A stretch of 64,000 bases of DNA, taken from the NCBI GenBank assembly GCA_025738555.1, contig JAOVFP010000008.1, positions 4,092,001 through 4,156,000 on the forward strand, in the 5' to 3' direction. Positions 55,414 through 64,000 of this stretch are shown here, piece after piece. Below the pieces are notes generated by a model. That model made no database searches, had not been told where the DNA came from, and saw nothing but the letters and a program-made list of their open reading frames with translations. The position numbers were made by a program, and so were the translations under genes. The stretch is from Cyathus striatus. Its lineage: Eukaryota; Basidiomycota; Agaricomycetes; Agaricales; Nidulariaceae. How positions within the stretch are numbered: position 1 is the stretch's first letter; each line of letters begins with the position of its first letter.

Positions 55414-57074
55414 TGTCAGGAATAGAAGGGAACATTTGAAGAGCTGACTGTGGAGGAAGACCGGATTGAAAATGCTGACCAACAATAGTGACAGACAAAG
55501 CCATGTATTGTGCAGGAGCTATGACACACGTACATACAGAGAACAATTATGTAACTATATTATGTAACTACGTGGCTGTGCCTCAACACAAACACCCAGA
55601 TTCTAACACCCCCACTTGGGGAGAGGCACAGAGAAGAGGGGAGTGAAAGAGAAATAAAACAAACACCAACAAAATACTCCCCCACTGAAACTAAAATCCT
55701 TAACCCATCATCCTTTCTGTCCCTTTCTAGCTGCTACAGAAACTGGTTTGGAAACAGGGTGAGTGTCAACATCTTGGGCATAGAAGGCAAGATGACCCTC
55801 TTCACAGGTCTCCACATCAGAGTTGGAGTCAAGGTCAGAGTCAGAGGCAATGAAATGAGCATGATTAGCAACAGGTGAAGGAGAGCATTTACAATGATGG
55901 TCACGAGCTTCCTTGATAATCCTGTCCTTGATGCATTGGGGCATGTCGGCTATGCAACAGGAAGAGCGATGACCAGGAAGACCACAATAGTGGCAAACAT
56001 CATTGTTCCAGGGGTTGAGCCAATTGTAGGAGGGATCATCACCCTCAGAATCTGAATCACCTTTCTTAGCCTTGAAGTTCTTGCCCTGACCCCCCCTTTT
56101 GACATAGTTTGCCAACTCAGGAACATCCCCCCCACTGAGGGCCACTTTCATATCCTCCTGATCCATTAACATCTTCTTTGTAGATGTGAGAGTCGGCTCT
56201 GTAGATTGCGACATGAGGAGAGTGCAAATGATGGCAAAGGATGGGTGGAGATTCATGAGAATAGAGTCAACAATGTCAAGGGGAGAGGGGGGGTGACCAA
56301 GGGCAGTGAGAGCATCAGAGGCAGCAATGATGTCCTGAATGTACACAGACACCGGTTCCTCAATATTATGGACAGGGTTGTAAAGCTGCTTCTTGAGCTC
56401 AAACTGAGATGCATGTGAGTCCTTCTGGTACTCAGACTTGAGGCTGGTGTAAACAGCAAAGGCTGTTTGAGCTGGGGATGTTTCCTTGAAGTGGGCATCA
56501 TGAATGGCATTTGATAAAATGGTCTTATAGAGAGCCATGCAAGCACAGGTATTGATAGCAACCCATGCAGTATGATCCTTGGAGTCCTCAACAGAAGGGG
56601 CAGTAGACATGCCTTTTATATGCCCCAGCAAATCCTCATCCTCTCCAAATGTCATCTCCAGCTCCCTGCTCCATGTCAGGTAGTTTGTCCCATCAAAAGT
56701 TCTGGGAATCAAAGGTCCTGAGAAGTTCATAGACTGTTGGGGCCATGGTGGTGGTTGACAATGGTGGGAGGCAAAGAAAGAAGGAAGGGTGTGTGGGATC
56801 AAAAGATCAGAAGAAGTGATTGAAAGTTTGTTGGCAAGTTGAGTGGTGTAGAATTTAAGCGTGGGCAGGGCCCATAACCTGTCAGGAATAGAAGGGAATG
56901 TTTGAAGAGCTGACCATGGAGGAAGACCGGATTGAAAACATTGACCAATGATAGTGACAGACGAAGCTGTGTATTGCACAGGAGCTACAATGCACATACA
57001 TACAGAGAATGATTATGTAACTATATTATGTAACTATGTGGCTGTGCCTCAACATGAACACCCAGATTCTAACT
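55414..57074 (-). mobile_element. gag-only LTR retroelement (TR-GAG type)
   Basis: Two 195-bp LTRs (55414-55608 and 56880-57074) start TGTTAGAATCTGGG and end TATTCCTGACA on the minus strand. The primer-binding site GGTTATGGGCCC (56868-56879, minus strand) follows the 5' LTR. A purine tract AAGTGGGGG precedes the 3' LTR. The only protein is Gag. Protease, integrase and RT are absent, so it must rely on another element. The outermost 5 bp do not match and the right LTR ends in T instead of A, so one end has mutated or the element has recombined. Confidence 0.82.
55708..56730 (-). CDS. retrotransposon Gag (copia type) with zinc knuckle
   Basis: ATG at 56730 opens a 340-aa frame without stops. 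The N-terminal part (FDGTNYLTWSRELEMTF, then AWVAINTCACMALYKTI) matches the UBN2/Gag domain of Ty1-copia elements. A CCHC knuckle CHYCGLPGHRSSC (Cx2Cx4Hx4C) follows near residue 233, after a basic and acidic linker. The C-terminus is acidic. Gag would package the element's RNA into particles. The frame is also open upstream through the LTR, but the residues there are not Gag-like, so the internal ATG was chosen. Confidence 0.85.
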   Translation of the reverse strand: MNFSGPLIPRTFDGTNYLTWSRELEMTFGEDEDLLGHIKGMSTAPSVEDSKDHTAWVAINTCACMALYKTILSNAIHDAHFKETSPAQTAFAVYTSLKSEYQKDSHASQFELKKQLYNPVHNIEEPVSVYIQDIIAASDALTALGHPPSPLDIVDSILMNLHPSFAIICTLLMSQSTEPTLTSTKKMLMDQEDMKVALSGGDVPELANYVKRGGQGKNFKAKKGDSDSEGDDPSYNWLNPWNNDVCHYCGLPGHRSSCCIADMPQCIKDRIIKEARDHHCKCSPSPVANHAHFIASDSDLDSNSDVETCEEGHLAFYAQDVDTHPVSKPVSVAARKGQKG

Positions 57075-58201
57075 TGTACAATGGAATGGGCACCCACGTT
57101 TGACCAGGTGCCGAACAGCCCGAGCGCGGCCGAGAAAAACCGGTCGTACCGTCGTGGCATGCCTCTCACCACCTCGACGCTGTTTCGCACAAGCCCCCCC
57201 TCGCTCGCAACTTAATTCGCTCATTCAGTAGTTATCCATCCCGTAGATATTTATTTGCCCTCCATCCCTCCCTTAATACAATTTCCTGCCCGTGATCGCC
57301 TCTTAGCGCATTCCCATCTGACCACTGAGCAATGATTAATGAGCCCACAGATGGGTTTATATAATTGATCTAACTTCTAAGTAAGAATGTACATAGCAAC
57401 ACAATGGTAAATACGAGCGGAATCGCTATCTGGGGTTTCCTGCCCACCCAGCAGCACACTCTGTTTAGCGTCCAGGGCCAGTAAACTGACCCGTACCCCA
57501 ACCTCACCAGCTAGTAATGATTTACCCTTGCGTAGTGCGAGACGTTGGACAGTATTTACCACTGACCACGCATTGACTACATAATTTGGAGAATTCAAGA
57601 GCCTAATCCTCCTAGATTCGGGACAATAGCCTCATCACATTTTCCCACTCGAGCTCGGCGTAGATAATGTCGGCAATTTTAAGGCATATTTCAAACTTAT
57701 TTACGCTTTTAGATTGCTTTGATTCGGTTTTGATATTTTTTTATACTCGTACCAAAATCTCCGAGTGGAGGCCACTGGCAGAAGATTGTCCTCGCTTTTT
57801 CGGTGTTGAACACATGGTACATGTTGATGGCGATATATCATACTACTGGTCGCTCGCAGCCTTTACTTCTGGGAATGCACTGTAGCCTGTGGGACCTGAT
57901 GTCCCGTCTTCAGTATCTTCTACTGTACTACTTTCATATGAATACTATGCACGGCCACCGCACCGTATGGAAACTCAACTGCAATTGGACGCACTAGTTG
58001 CACCATATCCTCCTACTTCTGGCACATGCTAACTCTGCGGCAAATGCACGTTCGATATCTTCTTACTACTGGTGGAAAAACTCAGATCCCTATATTAGTA
58101 CCTTTCTTCTTCGTTCACATGCCTCTCGCATAAAAGAGCGCACGTATGTGCGTCTCTGACCCAACTCTGACCAGCCACCTCATCATTACACTCGATCCAC
58201 T
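57075..58201. other. gene-like composition but no recognised gene
   Basis: CpG frequency returns to genic levels at about 57,080. No coding region is identified before the secreted-protein gene. A 73-codon minus-strand frame at 57377-57598 has no family motif. Confidence 0.45.
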
Positions 58202-59340
58202 ATGCTTGCGTTATTAATTCCTTTGGTATTGGCAAGCAGCAGCAGGCTACTTCAAGCAATTCCCCTGCAGTCACAGGCAGTAGAGTTTATTAACCCTACA
58301 TTGGGAGGAGGATCCATGCTGGATAACGGTATGCTGTTTACCAGTACTCATAAGGCAACATAGCCTTAACGTTTCAAATATTAGCTGGGAGTGGTGGCGG
58401 AGAGCCGCTTAATGTAAGGACATCTAATATCGGAATTCCTGTTTATATCAAAGTGGATTATTGGAATAGGTCATTATATCGGGGCTGAGCTCCCCCGAAG
58501 TCCTTACGAACGCAGGGATTTTGAAATACGCCCAAGCCATTGGCTTGTTATTTTTATTATTATTTTTTTACACTGCATGCACCAATACGAATTTTACAGC
58601 TCCACAGAATGTCTTGGAATCCATCTGGGGGATCCACAATCTGCAAATTTGGGTGACGGTAACGGATTTGTTAACCAAACAGTAAGAATATGACTATATC
58701 TCATCGCTAGCGAATTCTGAACATGCTGGCTTCCCAGATGGAATTACGCGAAGACTTTGGTGATCCAGTACTTGGTACATGTCTTGAGAGCCTTCAAGGG
58801 GGCAATCATTTTCGGTATGAATCCGGACCCAACATTGGATCTAAGCGTTTCTGTTTTCTAACGTAGTCATTGTAGCGTGTTCCGTCAAAATGGCTCTACC
58901 GCAAATACCGGTGCCCTTTTCCTTGCGTACGACACTCTCCTTACATCTATTTCAAATGATACTCATGTCAATATAAGCGTCTCACAGGAAGAAGTGAGTA
59001 TCACATTTTTATACTGACGGATCTCTAATTAGATGTGTTAGAATGTGGTAGAACAACATACGATCGTACCGGATGGTTATGATATTGGTATGCATATATT
59101 CTCTCATGAAAAAGCTTACTTTAATTTGTTATATCTTGTTAAGGGCGCGACAGGCTGGTTGCGGGAGCCATTGGCTCGAAGTCATTCGCAGGCGTGACCT
59201 ACAGCACAACCGCGGTCAACTTGACTGGACTGCTTGCGCCGGGATCGACAGGGTACGTTTTGTTGAAGTCACTTCCAGAATCACTAACGAAGACCTTCCC
59301 AATTAGTGTAAACCATGGTTCGTCGACTATTCTTTCGTAA
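58202..59340 (+). CDS. small secreted protein, unknown function
   Basis: Nine short exons (58202-58328, 58385-58413, 58470-58546, 58600-58681, 58738-58814, 58876-58993, 59042-59087, 59144-59252, 59307-59340) give 232 aa with every junction in phase and canonical GT-AG. The N-terminus MLALLIPLVLASSSRLLQAI is a signal peptide, and no later membrane helix is seen. The mature part has a Gly-rich segment (LGGGSMLDNAGSGGGEPLNV), two cysteines (STECLG, GTCLES), and several NXS/T sites (NQT, NGS, NDT, NIS, NLT). No enzyme motif is recognised. Such intron-rich secreted orphans are common in basidiomycetes. Confidence 0.75.
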
Positions 59341-59549
59341 GTTGTGGCTGAAGTTTTAAATGCAACAGGAATTGCAACCGATGGCATTACCACCCTATTG
59401 ACAGTCATCGTAGGATGAACTCTCTTACGTAGCATGTTTCGATGTATAATACAATGTATGATGTACAAATGCGCCAAGTTATTGTATGTGTGTAAAACAA
59501 TGAATTTATGGTATACGTTAAAGGCATTACATTAAGGGCATTGCAGTCG

Positions 59550-61450
59550 TCATTGCTTAGAACAGTACATCTTGCGCCTCTGCTCTCTTTCGTATTCGTG
59601 TTGTGCCAGCTCTTCTCTTGTTCGCCTCTGCACCCTGGCAAGAACGCAATCCAGCTGCAAAAAATTTGCGTCGTTCAGTGCAAAATTACGATGACGTCGA
59701 CTATTGATATGCTATTAGCGCAGAGCCAATTAGCAGGAATAATTGTGCGTAGATATGTGGGAGAAACACTCACATCCTTAAAATCTTCAAATTTTGTTCG
59801 GCAGCTCTCGCAATATCCAGGCTTACTACCCTCTTCTCGCTTTGGCAACTTAATGGTATTAGTGCTTTTGCTTTTCCTTAGCATAGGTTGTTTATCAGGC
59901 ACGGCAGGAGGTGCCATAGACCGAGAACTTTGGTCTTCAACTGGTCTACCATTGCCACCTACAGGAAATTTGCATGATGTCACTATTTGCTGTTTCATTC
60001 GCTCCGTTAATGCAGACGAAAGCTGGAGATATCTGGAGGTATATCCAGTAGTGGAAGTTGTACCAGTGGTAGAGGTTATACCAACACTATTTCCTGAGGC
60101 AGCGACATATGTAGCAGTACCTGACGCTAAATACCCTGAAGCGTTTGCTGACTCGTCCTCGTCTCTATCTCCATTTAAATCAACAGGGTCGTTCTTCAGA
60201 GTCCCGACTGGTAAAGACGCACGACGCTTAAAGTTGCTCAAGGACACAGTCCGTCGCAAGTCACCTGCTTTAGCTGACATCCTTGATATCGCCTTTTCCT
60301 TGACTGCGACCTTCAAGTACTTGCTCTTTATAATTATATGCTCGGTTTCTCGACCTTGCTCCATATTTTGTAAGCGTTCCCATCGACGTTTTTCACGGTC
60401 ATCGAAAGGAACAAAAGGGCCACGAGATTTGGGGTGGCAATGCAAAACTGGCCAAGGAGGATTATGGTCTGTTTTCCCCTTTTTTATGACGTATTCGTGA
60501 GCAGCAATAGTTGCCAATTCTTGACGCAGGTCTTCAACTAGAACAAAGAAGCTTCCCCGGGTGAAGTACCGGAAACCGTGACGCTTCTGGGTAGGATCAC
60601 GTTCGGTGGTACCATGAATACGTTCAGATTGCAATAAACGTGAAAGAGATCTTTGAGTAGTCAATCCTGTAGTGGGCTGTGGCATACTATGTTTGTACAT
60701 AGACCCAGTCGATGAGCAAGGTACGTCAATACAACGGGAAATAACACTCTCGAGTTTGTTCGTGCTCCATATCTTAATACCAAAACTATTTGCTTTTGCA
60801 ACTAGATCAAAACCACCAGTAGAAACATCATCCATCGTACTATTTGACCATGTCATTCAAAGCGAATAAAGATGTTAAATAAAAGGCACACACACCTTCG
60901 TTTCAACTTCATGGGACTTATGAGAGGATTTTGCCTTGTGACGAACATATTCTTGTGCTTAACCACATTCTCCTTCTCAGCTGCACTTGAGGGAATAGAA
61001 AGAGGAGGCTGATCCGTAATTAAATGGGTGATGTGTTTAGAAAAGAAGTCCTCTATAATCTACAGATACTGATATGTGAAAACAATCACCATTTTGAGAG
61101 AAGTTTCACTTACACCACCTAGCGACCGGATCCGTGTTTCAAGTACTTTAATTAATGCTGCCTCTAACGACATATTTTCCTTGTCGAGATAAAATGTGAA
61201 CGTTGGAAAAGCCCGAGTGTACTTTTCTTTGAATTCTAGCTCGCGTTGTTCACGTCAGCGTGGCTACAGGCTCTTGTAAATTCGGTGGCTCAGCGGCAGA
61301 TGAGCTTACTTACCGAAGTCGTTTTGGTACATTTAATTCACTGTGATCGGGAGAACGTGCACGTTTGACTTGGGTTCTGTGAGGTTTAGAGGGCGAAGGA
61401 GAAAGGTGGATAAGTCGATTTGCGAGGGGCTTTCGGTTGAGAGAGGCCAT
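59550..61450 (-). CDS. DBF4: DBF4/Dfp1 regulatory subunit of Cdc7 kinase
   Basis: Exons 61314-61450, about 61114-61252, 60896-61059, 59774-60839 and 59550-59711 give about 555 aa. DBF4 activates Cdc7 for replication origin firing in the nucleus. Motif N (BRCT-like) is seen in EKYTRAFPTFTFYLDKEN and EDFFSKHITHLITDQPP. Motif M is seen in GSFFVLVEDLRQELATI with PPWPVLHCHPKSRGPF. Motif C is the CCHH finger GYCESCRTKFEDFKDHINSR with the second His in RRHRNF. The acceptor of exon 2 is unresolved. The only AG near it (before CTAGAATTC at 61239) breaks the frame with the excellent GTAAGT donor of exon 1. The frame works only if exon 2 starts at 61252, after a non-AG dinucleotide. Confidence 0.85.
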
Positions 61451-61973
61451 TGTATATAAGAAGAAACTTTGAGGGCTTGAGACGACGTCCACGAGTTTGG
61501 TATCAGTTTGGTAGTCCTTGGGTACTACAGGACGTCGGTAAAGATGTATAAGAGTGCTTTTGACTGCAACTTGACTGCACTGAGTATACAAGCTTTAATG
61601 CTGAGTATCGAGGGGAGATGTATCAAGACTGCCGTATGTAAATGAGCTTAGCATATAACTTCAAAGTCCATAGCAAGGTAAAGGAAGAAGGAAATTACAG
61701 TGAAGGGTACTTCAGTGCAGCCGCGTTCAACATTGGGTGACAAATGTAGGTAAACATACGCGTTGCGTGACGCGTGACTAGTGATTTTTACGAGCCTGAC
61801 TGCACCAAGTTGGCACTATGCCTTGACTATGCCACTAAGTAGTAATTCTTTGGTACATAATTCTAGCAAAATAATTCAGGGTAATTCCATAGTGACTCTT
61901 ACAAACATATTGGCGTGTATGTATTGATGTGGTAGTAGCTTAGCGCTTATGTGCCAATGTGGTATAAATTTCA
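61451..61973. other. intergenic DBF4 promoter and acetoacetyl-CoA synthetase 3' region
   Basis: No further gene is seen. An ACGCGTGAC motif at 61779-61787 contains an MluI-box-like ACGCGT, the core of the fungal G1/S MBF site, 330 bp upstream of the DBF4 start. Regulation by MBF would suit DBF4 but is inference. Confidence 0.45.
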
Positions 61974-64000
61974 TTAAAGCTTAGCCGTGAGTTCCGGTAA
62001 GCTTGACAGAAGCTTTTCCAAATCGAAAAACTTTTTGTATTCCTCTAGTGAGGCAGGATTGATGACCGTACCACTTGATAAAACGTTCTTCCCGTTGACT
62101 ATTTCCTTCACCATAACCTCGATTTTCTTCCCGTTTATTGTGTACTAGGCGAAAATGTTTAACTAATACGATAAATCATTGCTGTTGACGTACCGGTATA
62201 CCTTCGACCTCGAAAATAAAAGCTGGGACATGGCGCTGACTCAGGTTCTCCTGAATGGCCTGGTTTATGGATTGGATAAGTTCACTTGTCAACCTAAACC
62301 CTTTCTGCATCTTTACAAAGAGCAAAACCCGTTCGTGAAGATCCTGGGGTCTTCTCTGACCAACACAAAGGCTATCTCCAATACAGGTATTAAATTTCTC
62401 TAGAGCAGAATATATTTCACCACTCCCAAAACGTATTCCGTTAGGATTTAGAACTCCATCGCTAAGACGAAACAATTTAGGAATGAAATTAGTACATTAT
62501 AACTTGTGAAGACCGACCTACGACCGACGATAAACAACCCTTTTGTAACAGGATTAATAGCCATTAAGTCTCCCTGTTTCCACGCACCTACACATATGAC
62601 GTGAAGAACAATATATTACATTGAATCACCTTCACTCACCCGGATATGTATTAAAATAAGTGTCATAAAAAACCTTCCCCGTCGGGTCGCTCCAAAAACC
62701 CAGTGGTATAGAAGGATGAGGTCGTGTACACACGAGTTCTCCAACCTCCCCAGTGGCTTCGATATTTTTTCCATCGGGATTAAAAACTTCAACTTTCATT
62801 CCAAGTGCTTTGCATGAAATTTCTATACCTGTTTAATCAATACATCACTGTATTGTAGATATATAACCTACCTCCTGCAAAAACCGGTTGACTGAGAACA
62901 CTTGTTGCAACTGGCGCGAAATCAGTAAAGGGAGAAGTTTGGCTTGGGTGTATGTCTTACAAGCACTGCAAATATCAGTACCTCCCATACCAGTCATTAC
63001 TCGAGTTTGCTCTCCAAAGAGATCCTGTGCCCATCGGTGCAAAGAAGCGGTTAATACAGCACCGCCCGAAGCTACTGTCCGAAGCGCTTCAAAAGGAAGA
63101 AGTTTGCCTACGTACGTCATTACAGACAGATCAAAAATATGCGACATTACAATTCATACATATTTTAGCTTCCTGATTCCGCAGTTCGGCGAGAAACCGA
63201 GGGCTGACACCCAGGACAGAGACTCTAAATAAATGTTGAGTCAGTGCCATGGAGTGTATATACTGGAATTAAATATTGGGATCTCACTTCTCTGATTTCA
63301 CCATTTCAGAAAGTGTGGTAATGTAGGATGTAAAGGTGATCCATCGTATAAGATGAGTCGCGATCCTAGAGGAATTGCGGCAAGCATGAAGTTCCACATC
63401 ATCCAACCTGTCTACTTTAGCTGATAAGCACCCCTAGTCTCATCAGAGATGAGAGAAACAATAACCGTAGTATACTGAAGAAGTGAATCATGTGCGTCAA
63501 CTCCATGACAGAAATGTATATCTTTTAATGTTTGCAGAAGAACTCCCTGTTGGTAAGTCAGTGCGATGAAATTCGATTGATCCAAGTAGACGTACACCCG
63601 CACTATGAACGATGCATTTAGGGGCACCGGTGGTTCCTACCACGGTATGTACTAGTCAGCAATTGCAGTAGATAGACTTCGTAACAGGATGCTCTATTAC
63701 CGCTTGAATATAATATGAAGAGTGGGTGATCGAAAGGCAGCTGAAGAAAAGTCAGAGAATGTGTCGCATCGACCTCTCCAAGTCGCAGAAAGTCGGAAAG
63801 ATAATAAAATCTAGACAGAAGGCATTAGATACAGAAGAATCCCATCACTTTCAGATGTCGTACTTGCATGGGTGTAAATTATCGAATGCCACATCTAATT
63901 TTCCACCTGCAACCGGGCTCGGTAGAAGTACAATATAACTCAGATTGTACTCGCTTAGGCCTTGAACAATGTCAGTGATTTTCGCCAAAAGTGTGACAGT
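61974..64000 (-). CDS. acetoacetyl-CoA synthetase, 3' part, with a frameshift
   Basis: Twelve exons are visible (63864->64000, 63701-63810, 63596-63636, 63466-63546, 63288-63411, 63160-63224, 62961-63107, 62872-62910, 62640-62828, 62518-62587, 62194-62461, 61974-62144); the 5' part lies beyond 64000. This ANL-superfamily enzyme activates acetoacetate with ATP and CoA. Motifs are the P-loop ILYSSGTTGAPKCIVHSAGG, the HGVDAHDSLLQYTTTGWMMW block, VMTGMGGTDICSAF, GFWSD with GDLMAINP, GRSDGVLNPNGIRFG, and the C-terminal IPYTINGKKIEV with the catalytic Lys. The C-terminal NPASLEEYKKFF is typical of acetoacetyl-CoA synthetase. One base is missing in exon 63288-63411 (a T run at 63304-63306). All other exon phases fit. 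Confidence 0.8.

Noticed and set aside
57377..57598. 73-codon minus-strand frame in CpG-normal DNA
   Set aside because: No family motif, no plausible neighbouring exon, and the length is expected by chance.

Overview
This window is nuclear DNA of a filamentous fungus, most likely an Agaricomycete (mushroom-forming basidiomycete). Three things point that way. The genes have many short introns of about 40-60 nt. The gene content is fungal: RAX2, REI1, HAP2, THO1, DBF4, AdoMet decarboxylase, a 4-TM MARVEL-like protein. The repeats include a fragment of the CxC5/CxC6 family associated with KDZ transposases, which is typical of basidiomycetes. The species cannot be read from the sequence.

Layout. 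Positions 1-28,400 are an AT-rich, strongly CpG-poor transposon graveyard without a recognisable intact host gene. It holds a miniature LTR retroelement (TRIM, 144-729) whose LTRs each carry a tRNA-like sequence with Pol III boxes. It also holds a hAT transposase relic and a Ty1/copia integrase fragment between two inverted LTRs. At least eight copies of one ~290-340 bp LTR family are present, five of them clean solo LTRs with 5-bp target duplications. Further items are a KDZ-associated relic, a pogo-like element (11,308-16,477) riddled with nested insertions including an 887-bp foldback element, a 2.1-kb element built on a 19-bp satellite, and a hAT MITE. Positions 28,400-50,640 are a compact gene island with normal CpG content. 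Positions 51,018-57,074 are a second repeat block: a Mutator-like element with 9-bp duplication, a 1.4-kb hAT element, a small MITE, and a gag-only LTR retroelement. Positions 57,075-64,000 return to genes.

Gene island, left to right: MARVEL-like membrane protein (-), histidyl-tRNA synthetase (-), acidic nuclear-type protein (+), HAP2/NF-YA (-), THO1/SARNP (+), PP2C-like phosphatase (+), REI1 (+), RAX2 (-), a probable complex I accessory subunit (-), FAM210/DUF1279 mitochondrial protein (-), SPE2 AdoMet decarboxylase (+), and a second, degenerate PP2C-like paralogue (+). The right-hand genes are a small secreted protein (+), DBF4 (-) and the 3' part of an acetoacetyl-CoA synthetase (-) that runs off the window. 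The genes are mostly unrelated housekeeping functions, so no pathway cluster is evident. The two PP2C-like genes are a dispersed local duplication.

The most unusual items are the TRIM with tRNA-like LTRs, a primer-binding site matching the initiator-tRNA-Met anticodon arm shared by three LTR families, tandem TGATTGACAG motifs in the abundant LTR family, the Mutator-like element whose two arms differ sharply in CpG decay, two GC-AG introns plus a frame-neutral intron in the HisRS gene, and a one-base frameshift in the acetoacetyl-CoA synthetase. Exon models were worked out by eye from reading frame, splice signals and remembered family motifs; no alignment program was available.
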